This document shows positions 35,739 to 47,911 of a stretch of 64,000 bases of DNA, one piece after another (the stretch's first letter is position 1; the number at the start of each line of letters is the position of its first letter). The translations under genes were made by a program, and so were the position numbers. The DNA is taken from contig CM068322.1 in the NCBI GenBank assembly GCA_034766995.1, positions 824,589-888,588 of the forward strand, given 5' to 3'. The notes beneath the pieces are model-generated. The model did no database searches and was not told where the DNA came from. It was given only the letters and a program-made list of their open reading frames with translations. The DNA comes from Acanthacorydalis orientalis. Its lineage: Eukaryota > Arthropoda > Insecta > Megaloptera > Corydalidae.

Positions 35739-37911
35739 CTGAAAAATCACCACACATTCATTAACCACATTCCGATTTCTCAACTACACGAGTCTTGCAT
35801 CAACAATCCAAGAAATCTGTCTAGTACAAAGAAATATATCTAGATATATCTATCTAGATTATTACTACTTTATATTAATAGGTGAATTAAATAAACAGTT
35901 TATATATGATTTTTACATAAAGTAATCAAATATGAATATTTTAAAAACAATATTTCATAGTGAGTGAAATAGATTTTGATAAGTTTGCTGATATTTGTGA
36001 ATTAATTTTTTTTGAATTTTTTTTTCACAAAAAAAACTAATTTCTAGTGAATAATACTTCACTCATTGCATTGATTTATTACAGAAAATAATAAACTAAG
36101 ACTGTTTCTAGATCCAATAATCCTTATGAGTCTAAAAAAGTAACATCCTGCTTAATTAAAGAATCAAATTAAAAATACAGATGATTTAATAAACATAAAA
36201 TATGTATATAATAAAAATATGAAATAATATATGATGTCATATCTATCGTAAAAATTCTTGTGTAAATCTTGTGACAATAGAACCAGTCTGTACACAATGC
36301 TAATACTTATAGTCATAAAAATGTGCTCTTAATTGTATCGTATAAATGTATACACATAAGTATTTAATTGTTGTGTTTCTCACGATTACTTTTCTTATAG
36401 TCTGTTATGATTACAAAATAGTTTTGATACTGCAACTAAATTCACTTCTACAAAAGAATTCTTTTTTATTTATTTTTTATTTTCTTTTTCTGTATCTTGG
36501 CAAACTGAAGATGGTGGCTTGCCATCGAAATGCACATAGAGCACAACTAAAAATAATAAATAATATTTTATTGAATATTTTTGATCGAAATTTTAAATGT
36601 GGTTTATGAGTCGAAAAAAAGAATTCATTTGCGAAATTGCTATGATTAATTTATATTTATTATTTATCTTCAGTTATAGTTCAAGATACGAAGATATTTT
36701 TACTAAACAAATTATTAGAAGCAAGGAATTTTTGCAATCGATCGATGTTGTCCAATGAGTACATTAATAAAAGTTATTATCGATGCGTTGATTGCAACGT
36801 TAAAAAAACCAATAAGTGTCCACCTTCAATTGATTTGATGAAAATGTTTTCTTTATTGTCGCAGTTATCTAGCACTATTCCATAACATATTGTTTAGCAC
36901 ATTTTTTGATATTAAACTTTTTTGGGCACGGTAGACACGAGCTGAATCGTTGTGAAACAAAATTATGTAACGGAAATAAAGTGCATATGAATGGGAATCA
37001 TGCCAATGGTACGAGTCGAAACCCTGGAAACAGAATTTTGCGAGGAAACTGGAGTGGGGGTACGCATAAGAGAGGGGAGGGGTGTTGTGTAGTACGGTGT
37101 GTACGAGTGCGTGCACGTTTTATATATTTAAGCTATCACAAGTTAATTGTTTCACTTTTAAATTATGATGATACAGAAACCTGGTAAATATAGACAGTCA
37201 TGTGGAGATAAGATCTGTAATCGTTTAACACTGTGTGTGTGTTATGTTACACTAGGAACAACTAAAAAATGTAGTGTCCAATGAAAAAGTATATCGACGA
37301 CTGACAATGAACAGTTCAACAATGAATACATCACACCACATTCAAATTTTATTGTCGAACACTGTATTTATTCAGTACAGTCATCTAATAAATATATAAC
37401 GTGTGTATTGCACGGTGGCAAATTCAAATTGTCGCTCTAATACTATAGCATGAAATTTATATTTATACAAAATATAAAAACAGAGTATTATTTTATGGTA
37501 AAATATAGTTTACCAGGAAATATTTAAAAAAAAATTATTCTATATTTACAGCTCGGAAGTTTTACTTCAACCGCGCGTGGCATTTACACACACACATTTT
37601 CTTATTAAGTCATTTTTTCAAAATCGATCTCCAATTTGTTCAAAGTAAAATTTTGAAAAAACGGTGAATTATTTTAAAAGAAATGATTAAGTAATGTAAG
37701 TTGTGCTATGTAATTTTTCGTTGAACAGTAATAAATAGTTTCCTGAATGATTAATGTCAGAGAAAAAAATATTAACCAAAAAACTAAATATGGTCAACGG
37801 AAAACAATATTATACATTGTACACATGTGACGAAATGGAAAAAATAGCTTATATCGGCCTTAATTTCAGTTTCATTAAATAAACTTATATATGTATATAT
37901 ATATATATATA
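35739..37911. other. Part of the large intron; includes a less AT-rich patch at 36906-37125
   Basis: No coding exon supported. The patch has CpG and G-rich runs (gtgggggtacgc, gaggggaggggtg at about 37050-37083) and could be an internal promoter or a decayed repeat. Confidence 0.35.
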
Positions 37912-38367
37912 CACTCAAACCTGTTTTTGTGCGGGAGATAGGGACCGCATAAAAGAAAATGCATAAAAAAAAATCGCACAAAACTTCACGAGTAGCTATA
38001 AAATATAGTTTTCGGAACACAATTAAAAAATAATTTTTTTATGCGGTGAATAGGGACCGCAGAAAAAAAGTCTCACGTTTAAAATAACTTAAAATCTTAC
38101 GAAATAACTAGCAGTTCATCTGTGCAGCAGAGAACTTTATTATCCCATTGCGGTACAGGACAGATATGCGCGCCCTTATACCTGACTTGAACGGTACCGC
38201 AATTTACTTAGAAACTAACATTCAAATTACACTGCGTTATTTTGCTAAAATTCAACAAAAATAATAAATTTATTGAAATTTTCATTTACCGCACAAAAAA
38301 AAATCGCATAAAAACAAGTGCACAAAAAAAAATCGCACAAAAAAACACCGCACAAAAACAGGTTTGA

Positions 38368-38370
<3 letters not shown>
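37912..38370. mobile_element. MITE with perfect terminal repeats (459 bp), in the intron
   Basis: Both ends read cactcaaacctgtttttgtg inward and are identical over at least 22 bp, with TA duplications inside TA microsatellites. The motif gcgggagatagggaccgcat at 37932 recurs in variant form at 38042. No coding capacity. The TA target and cactcaaacctg-type ends fit the Tc1/mariner/pogo superfamily. Perfect ends suggest recent activity. Confidence 0.88.

Positions 38371-38420
<50 letters not shown>
38371..38420. repeat. TA microsatellite between two insertions
   Basis: TA repeat bounded by the MITE on the left and a mariner fragment on the right. Confidence 0.95.
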
Positions 38421-38421
<1 letters not shown>

Positions 38422-38862
38422 GAGGGTAGGGTGAAAAGCTCCAGGCCTAACACATTAATGGCGCCACTATGCACAATATGTTAATGGTGTTGCATGATTT
38501 CATTCTTCATATGCTTATCTCCGAAACATCAAGTCAATAAATTGTTTAATATTGGTTTGACAGCTCGCCGAAGGAAATGTCACCATACTCATTAGATTTA
38601 ACCCTAATCAACGTCTATCTCTTTCCCAACTTCAAAAAATCACTCGACGGAAAAAGATTTTCAAACGACAATGAAGTCAGCGACGCTGTAAATGGCTATT
38701 TTGAAAATCTTCACAAATCGATCTATCACGCTAGCATAACCGCTCCAGAAAATCGTTGAGAAAAGTGTATCAAGATAAATGGAAATTAAGTTGAGAAATC
38801 AATAAAAATCGATCCAAAAAGTGTTTTCTAATTGAAGCCAATAATTTTTCACTCTATCCTCA
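38421..38862 (+). mobile_element. Internally deleted mariner (442 bp)
   Basis: The left end is cgagggtagggtgaaaagct; the right end, reverse complemented, is tgaggatagagtgaaaaatt. Only about the last 80 codons of transposase remain (38577-38810): MSPYSLDLTLINVYLFPNFK in place of the usual SPDLAP.DY.LFP, then GKRFSNDNEV, AVNGYFEN and EKCIKINGN. The third catalytic Asp is Asn (INVYLFP), so it is defective even in what remains. Probably a relative of the irritans group. Confidence 0.78.
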
Positions 38863-38869
38863 CACACAC

Positions 38870-38932
<63 letters not shown>
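38863..38932. repeat. CA then TA microsatellite
   Basis: CA repeats to about 38901, then TA. Confidence 0.93.
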
Positions 38933-38935
<3 letters not shown>

Positions 38936-39196
38936 GAGGAGTGTCGAAAACGTTTTGCATACGAGTTACGACGTTTGAAAGAAGTGAAGTACCATGCTTT
39001 GCAGCATATTATGATCATTTCGCACCTTTATTTTCACGTATGAACTTTCTTAATTGGATCAATATGACTGCAATGGATGATATTCAAGAGTAAATACGCA
39101 GCTCTGTACAGATGTTACAATGTTAGTGAAATCAAACCTACGTGTCATTCAAATTCTTATTATTCAAAACGTTTTCGATACAACAATTCGTCGGCG
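38933..39196. mobile_element. Candidate short MITE
   Basis: tcgaaaacgttttgcata at 38943 and, on the opposite strand, tcgaaaacgttttgaata (39163-39180) form inverted repeats about 200 bp apart. The outer ends are cgagga and cgacga with a small length difference. The left edge follows TA; the right duplication is unclear. Confidence 0.4.
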
Positions 39197-39711
39197 AATA
39201 ATCAATGTTTATGGAAATTATTGAGTGAATAGATTTACTGTAAGTTACTGACCAAAAAAAGTAAGAAATTTGATATTGGCAAGGCTGAGTTGAGAGACAA
39301 TCTTTGTTCAAGTAGATCTACTGAGATAAATGATTAAATTTATCAACAACGTGTTAGTAACAAAATATCTGTATTCAAATTCTATTTTCAATTTAATTCA
39401 TCTATGTGTAATAATAATATTAAAGAAAATTTTTTTTTGATCATTATCTGTATCGCAACCAAATACTGATCACTGAAATATTAGAAAGATGACGTCTAAT
39501 AAGGATTTATAACTGTGATAAAAATGTTTTGCTTATAATAATTTGTGAAGAAAAAAGCATTTTTACTATACATCTTTTTTATTATTAAACTAGTAGAATT
39601 ATTTATTAATTTGTTTCTTGTTTATGAACTGAAATTTAATAGTTGGTTTTTGTTAAAAATACGTGCATTGCACGTAAAGTTGACTTCAGAGTTGAAGCCG
39701 ATTATAACTTA

Positions 39712-41003
39712 CGAGGGTGGTCCCAGAAGTACCCGACCCAACAGAGAAAACACAAAAATTTTGGAAAAAAATATATTTATTTTTCAACATAATCTCCTTT
39801 CAACTCTATACACTTTTCCCAGCGATGTTCAATAAGTTCGATACCCTTTTTATAATAAGAACTGTCTTGCACCTCAAAATACCCATTCACTACCGACATC
39901 ACTTCTTCATCGTTGGGAAATCTTTGACCACTGAGCCATTTTTTCAAGTTTGGGAACAGAAAATTATCCAAGGGGGCTAAATCTGGCGAATAGGGTGCAC
40001 GAGGTAGCAATTCAAACTTTAATTCATTAATTTTGGCCATTGCAATAACGGATTTGTGAGCTGGTGCATTGTCTTGATGAAACAACACTTTCTTCTTAGC
40101 CAAATGTGGCCGTTTTTGCTTGATTTCTTCGCTCAAACGTTGCAATAAGTTCGCATAATACTCGCCGTTGATAGTTTTTCCTTTTTCAAGATAGTCAATG
40201 AAAATTATCCCACGCGCATCCTAAAAAACCGACGCCATGACCTTGCCTGCAGATCAAATGGTCTTCGCCTTCTTTGGAGCCGGTTCTCCCTTTTCAGTCC
40301 ATTGTTTTGATTCTTCTCTTGTCTCGGGTGTGAAGTGATGGACACATGTTTCATTCATGGTTATGAAACGGTGCAAAAATTCTGCTTTGTTGCTGTGAAA
40401 CTTCGCTAAACACTCGATTGAAACATCTACACGACATTGTTTTTGCTCGAGTGTGAGCAAACGCGGCACCCATCTTACACACAGCTTTCTCATGTCCAAA
40501 TTTTCAGATAATATGCGATGTACCGCACTTTTTGAAATGCCTACTATGTCTGCTAGCTCGCGCACTTTCAGTCGACGATCATCCAGTACCGCTTTGTGGA
40601 TTTTTTTCACCATTTCTGGAGTCGTCACCTCATTTGGTCGACCACTGCGATGCTCGTCTTGGCAGCTCGTACGGCCTCGTTTAAACTCTGCTACCCAATA
40701 TTTCACTGTTGTAAACGAAGGAGCAGACTCACCCAGAGTAGAATCCAGTTCATTTTATATTGGTTGGGCTGAGGCCTTTCAAATAAAAGTATTGTGTCAT
40801 GTAACGATAACCAATTTTCTCCATTTTCACAAATTCACTGAAAACGTTCACTATTGATGGCTGCCAAACAAATACTAAACAACGTGGCGTCCTCAAACTT
40901 GAAACATATGCTTTATAGATTGTGTACTTTCTAATACAGTGATATTTTTCAAACAACTACCGCCATCTCTAGGTCAGGCCGGGTACTTCTGGGACCACCC
41001 TCG
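39712..41003 (-). mobile_element. Full-length irritans-type mariner, inactivated (copy B), in the intron
   Basis: The element is 1,292 bp with ends cgagggtggtcccagaagta on the left and the same sequence inverted on the right, between TA dinucleotides. Same family as 2468-3764; the two copies are closely similar along their length. It lies in the large intron, transcribed in the same direction as the host gene. Confidence 0.93.
39777..40824 (-). pseudogene. Irritans-subfamily mariner transposase with frameshift, stops and lost first catalytic Asp
   Basis: It starts MEKIGYRYMTQYFYLKG at 40824. A 2-bp deletion after PTNIK (about 40755) shifts the frame; the proper frame resumes with KYWVAEFKRGRTSCQDEHRS. 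The first catalytic Asp is Asn (ITMNETCVHH, codon 40353-40355). A TGA follows KKAKTI and a TAG replaces the Trp of VFWDARG. The tail is open: VLFHQDNAPAHKSV keeps the second Asp and SPDLAPLDNFLFPN keeps the third Asp although SDY has become LDN. Copy A keeps the first and second Asp but lost the third, so the two copies are dead for different reasons. Confidence 0.92.
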
Positions 41004-41480
41004 TATGGTGTATTGTGTGGTCAGCAGAAGCATACAGATTAGATATAATGGAATTATAGAACAGGAATTCAATATAATTAAAAAAAGTAACTTTTATGAA
41101 TTATTATTTTTTACTAAGATCTTACCAGATTTTACTTCTTTCAGTTCACTATGACAATAGAATGAAATATAGTAAAATGAATTTTCTCTATTTTCATGTG
41201 TGAATCTTTGTTTAAGTTATATTATTCTAAAGATTATACTTTACAATTTTTGTTAGAGTGCATAAAATTTTTTACTGTCTTTTCAATAATATTGCTTTAT
41301 AATTACGAATAAAATAATAGACACTGAATATTGAATTTTTTATATTTATGAATTAATACACTTTTGTGTATATTATGATTTTTTTATTGTTAATCAATAT
41401 ACATATTTTGAAAATGAATTAAATTTTATATTTCACATATCTTTATAATAATTTTATTAATAATATACATATTATCATTT

Positions 41481-41486
<6 letters not shown>

Positions 41487-41518
<32 letters not shown>
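41487..41518. repeat. TA microsatellite
   Basis: Uninterrupted TA repeat, about 220 bp from the next exon. Confidence 0.95.
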
Positions 41519-41521
<3 letters not shown>

Positions 41522-41735
41522 CTATCTATGAACCTTTTTATTAATTTTTGAAATCAATAAATGATTTGAACTTATTTATATGTATTACATACCACAATGT
41601 AAAAGTTGCATATAGCTACACAGAATTTTTTGAACAAAAATACTATTTGAATATATTACTAGAGAAGAAATATTTTTTTTTATATAAGCGCTTAACAACT
41701 TCGCATAATGCATTATTTATATAAAACGTGCATAC

Positions 41736-42188
41736 CGTGGAAGTAATGTAGCTATTAGTCTTTCCGCTTCTTCAGGCGGTGGCGGAAAATCTAATTCTAC
41801 AGGTCCTGTTTGCAGTGTTTGCGTCACTGTTGTTGTAACAACGGGATCGTTTTCTAGTAAATGCGGCGGCAAATTCTCCAGCTGTACTTCGTTTAGTGGT
41901 TTGAAACTGAGCGTGAATTTAGCTTTTCGTCCATTCATACTCATATAGCCGTCATCTTCTGATTGATGACCACCGAGCGAGGGACTCTCATCGTCTGGCG
42001 TCGATGATGATGCATTTCCAGTACCCGGAGTGCCTATAGAATCGCCGTTAGCAGGAGTATTGACGGCACTCGTTGATGTATTTGTTTGTACAGCTTGTTG
42101 AAGTAGTTGGTTTGCGTTTTCAATATCATCGAATTCAGATAATACTCGATCGAGAAGTTCTAAAGAACTTTGGACATCATCACCTCCA
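41736..42188 (-). CDS. Upstream exon (453 bp) of the uncharacterised gene, carrying a YMSM motif
   Basis: A 3' splice site (tattttttcag) ends at 42189 and a 5' splice site gtatgc starts at 41735. The exon has one leading base, 150 codons and two trailing bases (CG, completed by T of the next exon). It reads GGDDVQSSLELLDRVLSEFD, DIENANQLLQQAVQ (a likely short helix), a Thr/Ser/Gly linker, then QSEDDGYMSMNGRKAKFTLS and PPPPEEAERLIATLLPR. YMSM (about 41936-41947) fits the YxxM pattern bound by the SH2 domains of PI3-kinase p85 in insulin-receptor-substrate-like adaptors. That role is inference from four residues. The exon begins in mid-codon, so at least one further exon lies upstream. The intron to the next exon is 5,997 bp. 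Confidence 0.88.
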
Positions 42189-42380
42189 CTGAAAAAATAA
42201 AATATTTATTTGACTTTGAGCACGAGGTGGATTTTGGTTTCATATTAAAAATTGAAAAAATACAAACATGAAAACATGTTTTATATATTAAGTAATATAT
42301 TTAAAAAAAACAGCAATATTTATATGCAAGGGATTAACATGCATATCAGACATTGATTTATGTTATAAGAATTCATACAG

Positions 42381-42389
<9 letters not shown>

Positions 42390-42452
<63 letters not shown>
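42390..42452. repeat. TA microsatellite
   Basis: Uninterrupted TA repeat. Confidence 0.95.
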
Positions 42453-42456
<4 letters not shown>

Positions 42457-45400
42457 ATGTATACATTTATCAGTGTATATTAACTCTTTTACTACTTTAC
42501 ACGTTTTTTATGTATCTTAAAAATACCTTGGAAAATATGTATTTTTGGGGTCATTTATTAAAGTATTTTATAAAAGTTATTTATTTATTAAAGTTATCTT
42601 TATTAAAAATAGAGATAACTTAACGCTTTTTTTGTATTTTATGTACGTAGTTTTACATAAGAAAAAGAAAAAGAATATTTTCTATAAACTGAAAGGTTCT
42701 AATCAATGGTAAAAAAAAATTTTTCTTTGGAAAAGTTTCACTTTTGTAACAACATTTTCATATTTTCGAGGAAATGAAAACAGTTGTATTTAATGGAATA
42801 CAAAAGTATATGCACTTTTTAATAAAATTAAATAAATAGATACCTTATAACGAGTTCACTGAAACACAAGTCAACATGTGAAAATCGGTACCGTTAACTT
42901 CGGGTATTTGCTCATATCTGAGACGAAATTTGGTTAAACATATGTATTTCTGTTCAGTGGAAATATTTTCAACTACAAAAATTCATTTATAAAAATAAAG
43001 TGTCATTACGTGGGTTAAAATTGTATTGAAAATAAAAAGTCTATATATCGGCTCAAGATTTTTCTTGGGAAAAATGGAGTACTGATATATCGGCTTTAAG
43101 GTACTTAGATGGTTAAGCATAAAAATATAAAATTAAATTTATTTTCAAGAATAATCATTTCTTAATTAACAACATTGTGAAATCGTTTGAAAGTTTCTGG
43201 AATATGTAAAACTAATAGAAAACACTCGTGTTCTTATCGTTTCACTTCATAAGTTATTTTTTAAAAGACTTTACATGCTTTAGTTCGATATTGTTCTTTT
43301 GGGACTATGTGCATATATGCATTGAAAAATGTAACTAGTTATACGCTTGTAATTTCAACATTTGTATTTCATTCAAATGAGGTGTGTCACATACATTACA
43401 CTGCCGGAGTATTTTTTAACAAAGATCTAGACCCATTCAAACTTATGTAAAATGTACTTTTTTGTTTTTGTAATTTTGTGAAACAAAATGTGTTTAGTAA
43501 AAAGAGATCATCAAATGCTCATCAAACAAAAAATATTTATTAGTACCTTTTTACAAATTTTCATAATAGACAACTACGATAAGAGTTCATTCAACCGACA
43601 TACGGGAATTAAGTATTTTTGTATTTCAATGTACACTTTGGATTTTTTACTATATGTAGGTTTAAGTTTTTTCTTCTTTTTTGTCTTTTTATTTTTCCAG
43701 TAGTCACTATGCCTGTATTTGCATGTTTTGTGGAAAGCATATATACAAATACTTTTTATCTTTACACTTCAAAGCAAATAGATGATTACAAGACCGACTT
43801 GCAATTTCACATCTGGTCAACTTCACCGCTGATTGACATCTTTGGGCATATTTTTTTGTTCCACCTCGCTGTTTTATAGTATTTTTTTTAATTCGAGTTA
43901 GTTTAAAAAATAGATTTGGCCAACAATACAAGTTACCTATATATAAATATATCTCAGTTCAGTATTAATTTGTTATATCAAATAATACATCTTGCTTGGT
44001 ATATATCTTGAATGCAAGACAATATCTTGAGCTAGATTTAGAAATTTTATGGAATTTAGTTCTTTTAGAAGAATTGAAATGAACATATGAAAGACGTTCA
44101 CTAGTAAAGTTTCATTTAAGAGTATATTTGCAGCTTGTATTCAAATATAGTAAAATGCTTGATTCAAATATTATATGTTATTATACTTTTTACCTAACAA
44201 ATGCGATCATTTACGACATTCTTTCATTACCTGTGAAATGTAGACATCGAGTTAATAATTGCAATCTTGTAAAAGGTATGGTTTCTTCACATATTGAAAT
44301 ATCGCTTTTTTAATTTTTAGCAAATTATATTGACTTTTGCTATTCTGACTTGTGTCATTATTATACATAAGTAAAAATATATTTTGAATTTATCAGAATC
44401 AATTTCTACCAATTGGTTATTTAATACATTAGATAAGTAGTTAAGAAAAATCTAAATTTTCTGTAATTTGTTGCTTTACGGTTAATGAAATCGATGATTA
44501 ATAATAATTCATTGAACATTTTGACCAGAAATTTTTTTATGGTTTATTGACTGAAAAAAGAATTCATTTCTGAAAGTGAATTTAATCTCAGTATTGTAAC
44601 TGTATTGTACATTTCGTACACTACGTCAGTTAACGCATACAAATGAAGGACAACTCACGTCACCAAACCCGAAGATTTGACGCGTAATTACTCTCCTTAA
44701 ATTTAAATTACCAGTATGTTAAATTTTTCAGGCACGAAGTATTTTTAAAGATAGACAAACGTCATAGCTTATAATTTTGAATAAGTAACAATATTCAAAG
44801 GGAAATACTTTCAACATTGGCTATTGTCTCACAGAAAGTTATAATGAGTCCACCTTGTGGTTTTATATTCGACACAGATGTGCCCCATGAGACAGATTTA
44901 TACTATAGTATATTTTCTATTTGTAATACAGAATCTCAATTTTCAAAATACTCCATACTTTGCTTTTAAATTTTATAGTTGTTTTTATTTAAATTCAGAA
45001 TGAAATATTCCTTTTCTTTACAATGGTTTAATAAAATTGGTATCAATAAATCAATAATAGTAGAACGATAAAAACTAATTTAATATTAATTAATATAATT
45101 ACTGAAAAATTACTGATCCAAGAAAATTTTATCTGAAATAACTTTTTAATCATAATTTTATACCAGAGAAATTTCTGTTCAACTAATAAACTAAATTTTT
45201 CCATTTACGTTTGGTTAACGATTTCTTATTAAATTATCAAAAATTTAACAATATGTTCTTTAAAAAAATATCAAAGATTTTTCAATTTATAATTATTTTA
45301 TAAATGATTTATCTTTGTGTTTGATTATATAACACCTTAGTTGTGTTAATATGTCCACAATTAAAAAATAAATAGATATCTATGTTATCGAATGCATAAA

Positions 45401-45829
45401 AAATATTACAATTTCTATTTCATTAAAACACAATAAATGTTTTTAACTATAAACATTTAAAGTGACGTAGAAATACAACGAACGTCCCTCGTGCATAGCC
45501 CTAAAATATTTAAAATGGTTTCAAACAAACTTGACTGAACTGATTTAATTGTTAATGAACTAGGCATTAAACTACTTTTAACGTAAATATAATAGAATAT
45601 AAAGTACTATATTCAGTTATATTGTAGAGTTTATATCCGTTGAAGTTCATAATCCCAGTTAGTATTTGCTACGAACTGTAACGAGATATGTAAAGTTACG
45701 GAGACTTTATTTTAACCTAGACACTTCACAACATTGATACGTAAATAATTTTAACATTATTTGAAATGCAAAGTTTTAACATTTTCATTTACTTAAAAGT
45801 GTGGTGTACTAAATTACATTCTATATTGA
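42453..45829. other. AT-rich stretch without a recognisable gene
   Basis: Probably intron of the minus-strand gene if its 5' exons lie further right. The open frames of 61-86 codons here (for example 43488-43879, 44128-44313) are Ile/Phe/Tyr-rich and on the wrong strand; I do not support them. Confidence 0.5.
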
Positions 45830-46564
45830 AAAATTTTCAATAACATTCATACACAAACGGGGCTCAATCTCACGATTTATTCTTCGGATTTCATATTTAA
45901 GTTGGAAATTATTTTAAATTATTGGCGTATATTTGCCCTATAACGTGACTCCAAAGAAATTAGTCAGAGAGTTCGAAATGAGCCGCATCGTTACAGATGA
46001 CTTTTTCAGAAAAAAAACGTGTTGTGTTGTTTCAGTATCCAATGAATAAATCTTTGAAGCAGTGAATGGTCTACTGGCTTCAATTGTCGTGTTAATTGAA
46101 ACTTATAAGCTTTCAGCAATACATTCTTATGCAAAGTACGATGGTTATCTGTGAAAGCCCCAATTTCTGTGAACGTAGTAAAATTGACATTCCTGGCTCT
46201 CCCGATACACTTTCATGAACCAAATCAATGTTTTTTTTTCAGAACGAGCACTAGGACGTGTTGGTGTTTTTTATCTTTAAGCGATCCAGTTTCTTCAAAT
46301 TTACTCACTAATTGAAGAATTGTTGATTCAGATGGACGAGTATGTCGAGAATAAATATCACATAATTTACGAAATGTTGTTTTTATAGAACGACCGTTTT
46401 CATAATACAATTGTATTATTTCAATGCGTTGTTTTGTTGTATACGAAGCCATAACTAAAAATGGCAATGTGAAAATTTAAAAAATGTCAAAAAATATAGC
46501 AGACAGTTTGACATCAGTGAAATATAACATTTTAAAAAATTGCATTCCTATTAAAAAAAACCTT
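45830..46564 (-). mobile_element. DD41D-type Tc1/mariner element lacking its catalytic core, copy 2
   Basis: Minus-strand relative of 7401-8204. The 5' end is at 46564, next to TA. The leader block (gaaataatacaattgtattatgaaaa near 46400 in reverse) matches copy 1 closely, as does the join between the region after the first Asp and the C-terminal tail. The far end near 45830 is not sharply defined. Confidence 0.68.
45850..46452 (-). pseudogene. Decayed transposase with intact HTH start, core missing
   Basis: It starts at 46452 with MASYTTKQRIEIIQLYYENG and continues RSIKTTFRKLCDIYSRHTRP and STILQLVSKFEETGSLKDKK. After frameshifts come HESVSGEPGMSILLRSQKLG, LLKAYKFQLTRQLKPVDHS and HWILKQHN. 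Near 45960 it jumps to the C-terminal NLKYEIRRINREIEPRL and VIENF, with the second and third catalytic Asp missing. The start codon lost in copy 1 is preserved here. A possible longer start at 46467 (MPFLV) is less like the family. Confidence 0.72.
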
Positions 46565-46989
46565 TATATTGATAAATTTATACGTCGGTGAAGAAGAATG
46601 AGAATTAATGAGCTATTGTTAATCTAGAAGAAGTTGTATAATAAGAACAAAGTCTGCAATCAACTTATAATATGATTGTTTATTTCAATAGAAAAAAATG
46701 TTGCGTGGAAGTCTCACGCGTTAGAAGTGAAACTTCTTATCATCATCTTTTAAATATCAAAATCGTTAATTTTTTTTAATGTGAATAAGTTTTAGGGTAT
46801 TAGGATTACGAGACGGTAATACAGTATATAAATTGTGTAAACATAACGTAATTATATTAAGTATTTTAAACTTTATTCATCAATCTCCATCGATTCGTAC
46901 TCTAAGAATGCCAACAATAAAAAAATAAACTTATTAAATACACTGTATATGCAGTATGCTGCGAAAACACTTAGTCTACACTACATATA
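46565..46989. other. AT-rich spacer between two transposons
   Basis: No gene or repeat recognised. Confidence 0.55.
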
Positions 46990-47911
46990 CTAGGTCAGAC
47001 AATTAAGTAATGCGACAAAATTCAAAAATCGAGTATATTTAAAAATTAAGGTACATCGCTGCGATCCCCTTCAAAGTAGTCCCCTCCCGCATCTATACAC
47101 TTATTCCAGCGAGTTTTCCAGTTTTCGTAACAATTCTGGAACACTTCTTGTGGGACCTCTCCGAGTACCCTCGTCACAGATTCTTGGATATCTTCAACGG
47201 AGTCAAAATGTCGACCTTTGACGAATTTTTTCATATGGGGGAATAGGAAAAAGTCGCAGGGTGACATGTCCGGTGAATAGGGCGGTTGTGGTAACGTTGC
47301 GATACCTTTAGACGCCAAAAACTGAGAGACACTGAACGCACTGTGACAGGGAGCATTGTCGTGATGCAGAACCCAAGTCTTCGCGATCTCTGGACGCACT
47401 CTGAGCACCCTTTTTCGTAATTTTTCGAGCACATTGCGGTAGAATACTTGATTTACGGTTTGTCCAGGTGGTACGAACTCTTTGTGAACCACCTCTTTGC
47501 TGTCGAAGAAGCAAATCAACATGGTTTTCACTTTGGACTTGCTCATTCTCGCCTTCTTTGGCCTTGGTGCTCCAGGGGACAGCCACTGTTGGCTTTGTCG
47601 TTTAGTTTCGGGGTCATATTGAAAGAACCAACTTTCATCACCAGTAATAACTCGATCGAGAAGAGTAGGATCACTTTCAACCTGCTCGAGACAATCTTGA
47701 GCGATGTTCATTCGGTGGGCTTCGTGACATGCACTACTCGCGCGTTGTTACAAAACACTAAACAGCTGGCGAAGAAATGATTGTACGAGGGTGGTCAAGG
47801 TCTCAACCGAGAGAGTAGGGATCTGCTATTACGGTGGCGGAGTTACAGGTTCGCAGTGTTACCACAGGCCGAGAAAAAAAATCGGTCGCATTACTTAATT
47901 GTCTGACCTCG
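46990..47911 (-). mobile_element. Internally deleted mariner element, family 1, copy 3
   Basis: The element is 922 bp with TA at both flanks. The left end is ctaggtcagacaattaag (one change from the family's cgaggtc) and the right end, reverse complemented, cgaggtcagacaattaag. It has the same deletion as copy 1. Unlike copies 1 and 2 it is not embedded in a TA microsatellite. Confidence 0.93.
47046..47711 (-). pseudogene. Mariner transposase catalytic half, DNA-binding domain deleted (copy 3)
   Basis: The open frame of 221 residues differs from copy 1 at only a few positions (for example PKKARM for PNKARM, SKEVV for SKGVV, QTVNQ for KTVNQ, SVSQF for SVSRF). [14 protein letters not shown] and PCDFFLFP are all present with 34-residue spacing. 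The stretch upstream of MNIAQ is the same leader-to-core junction as copy 1, ending in the same stop, so the two share one deletion event. The frame is intact but has no HTH. Confidence 0.88.

Noticed and set aside
35457..35783. 108-codon frame overlapping the internal exon in another frame
   Set aside because: It runs into intron sequence at both ends; the exon read in the neighbouring frame agrees with the phase on both sides.
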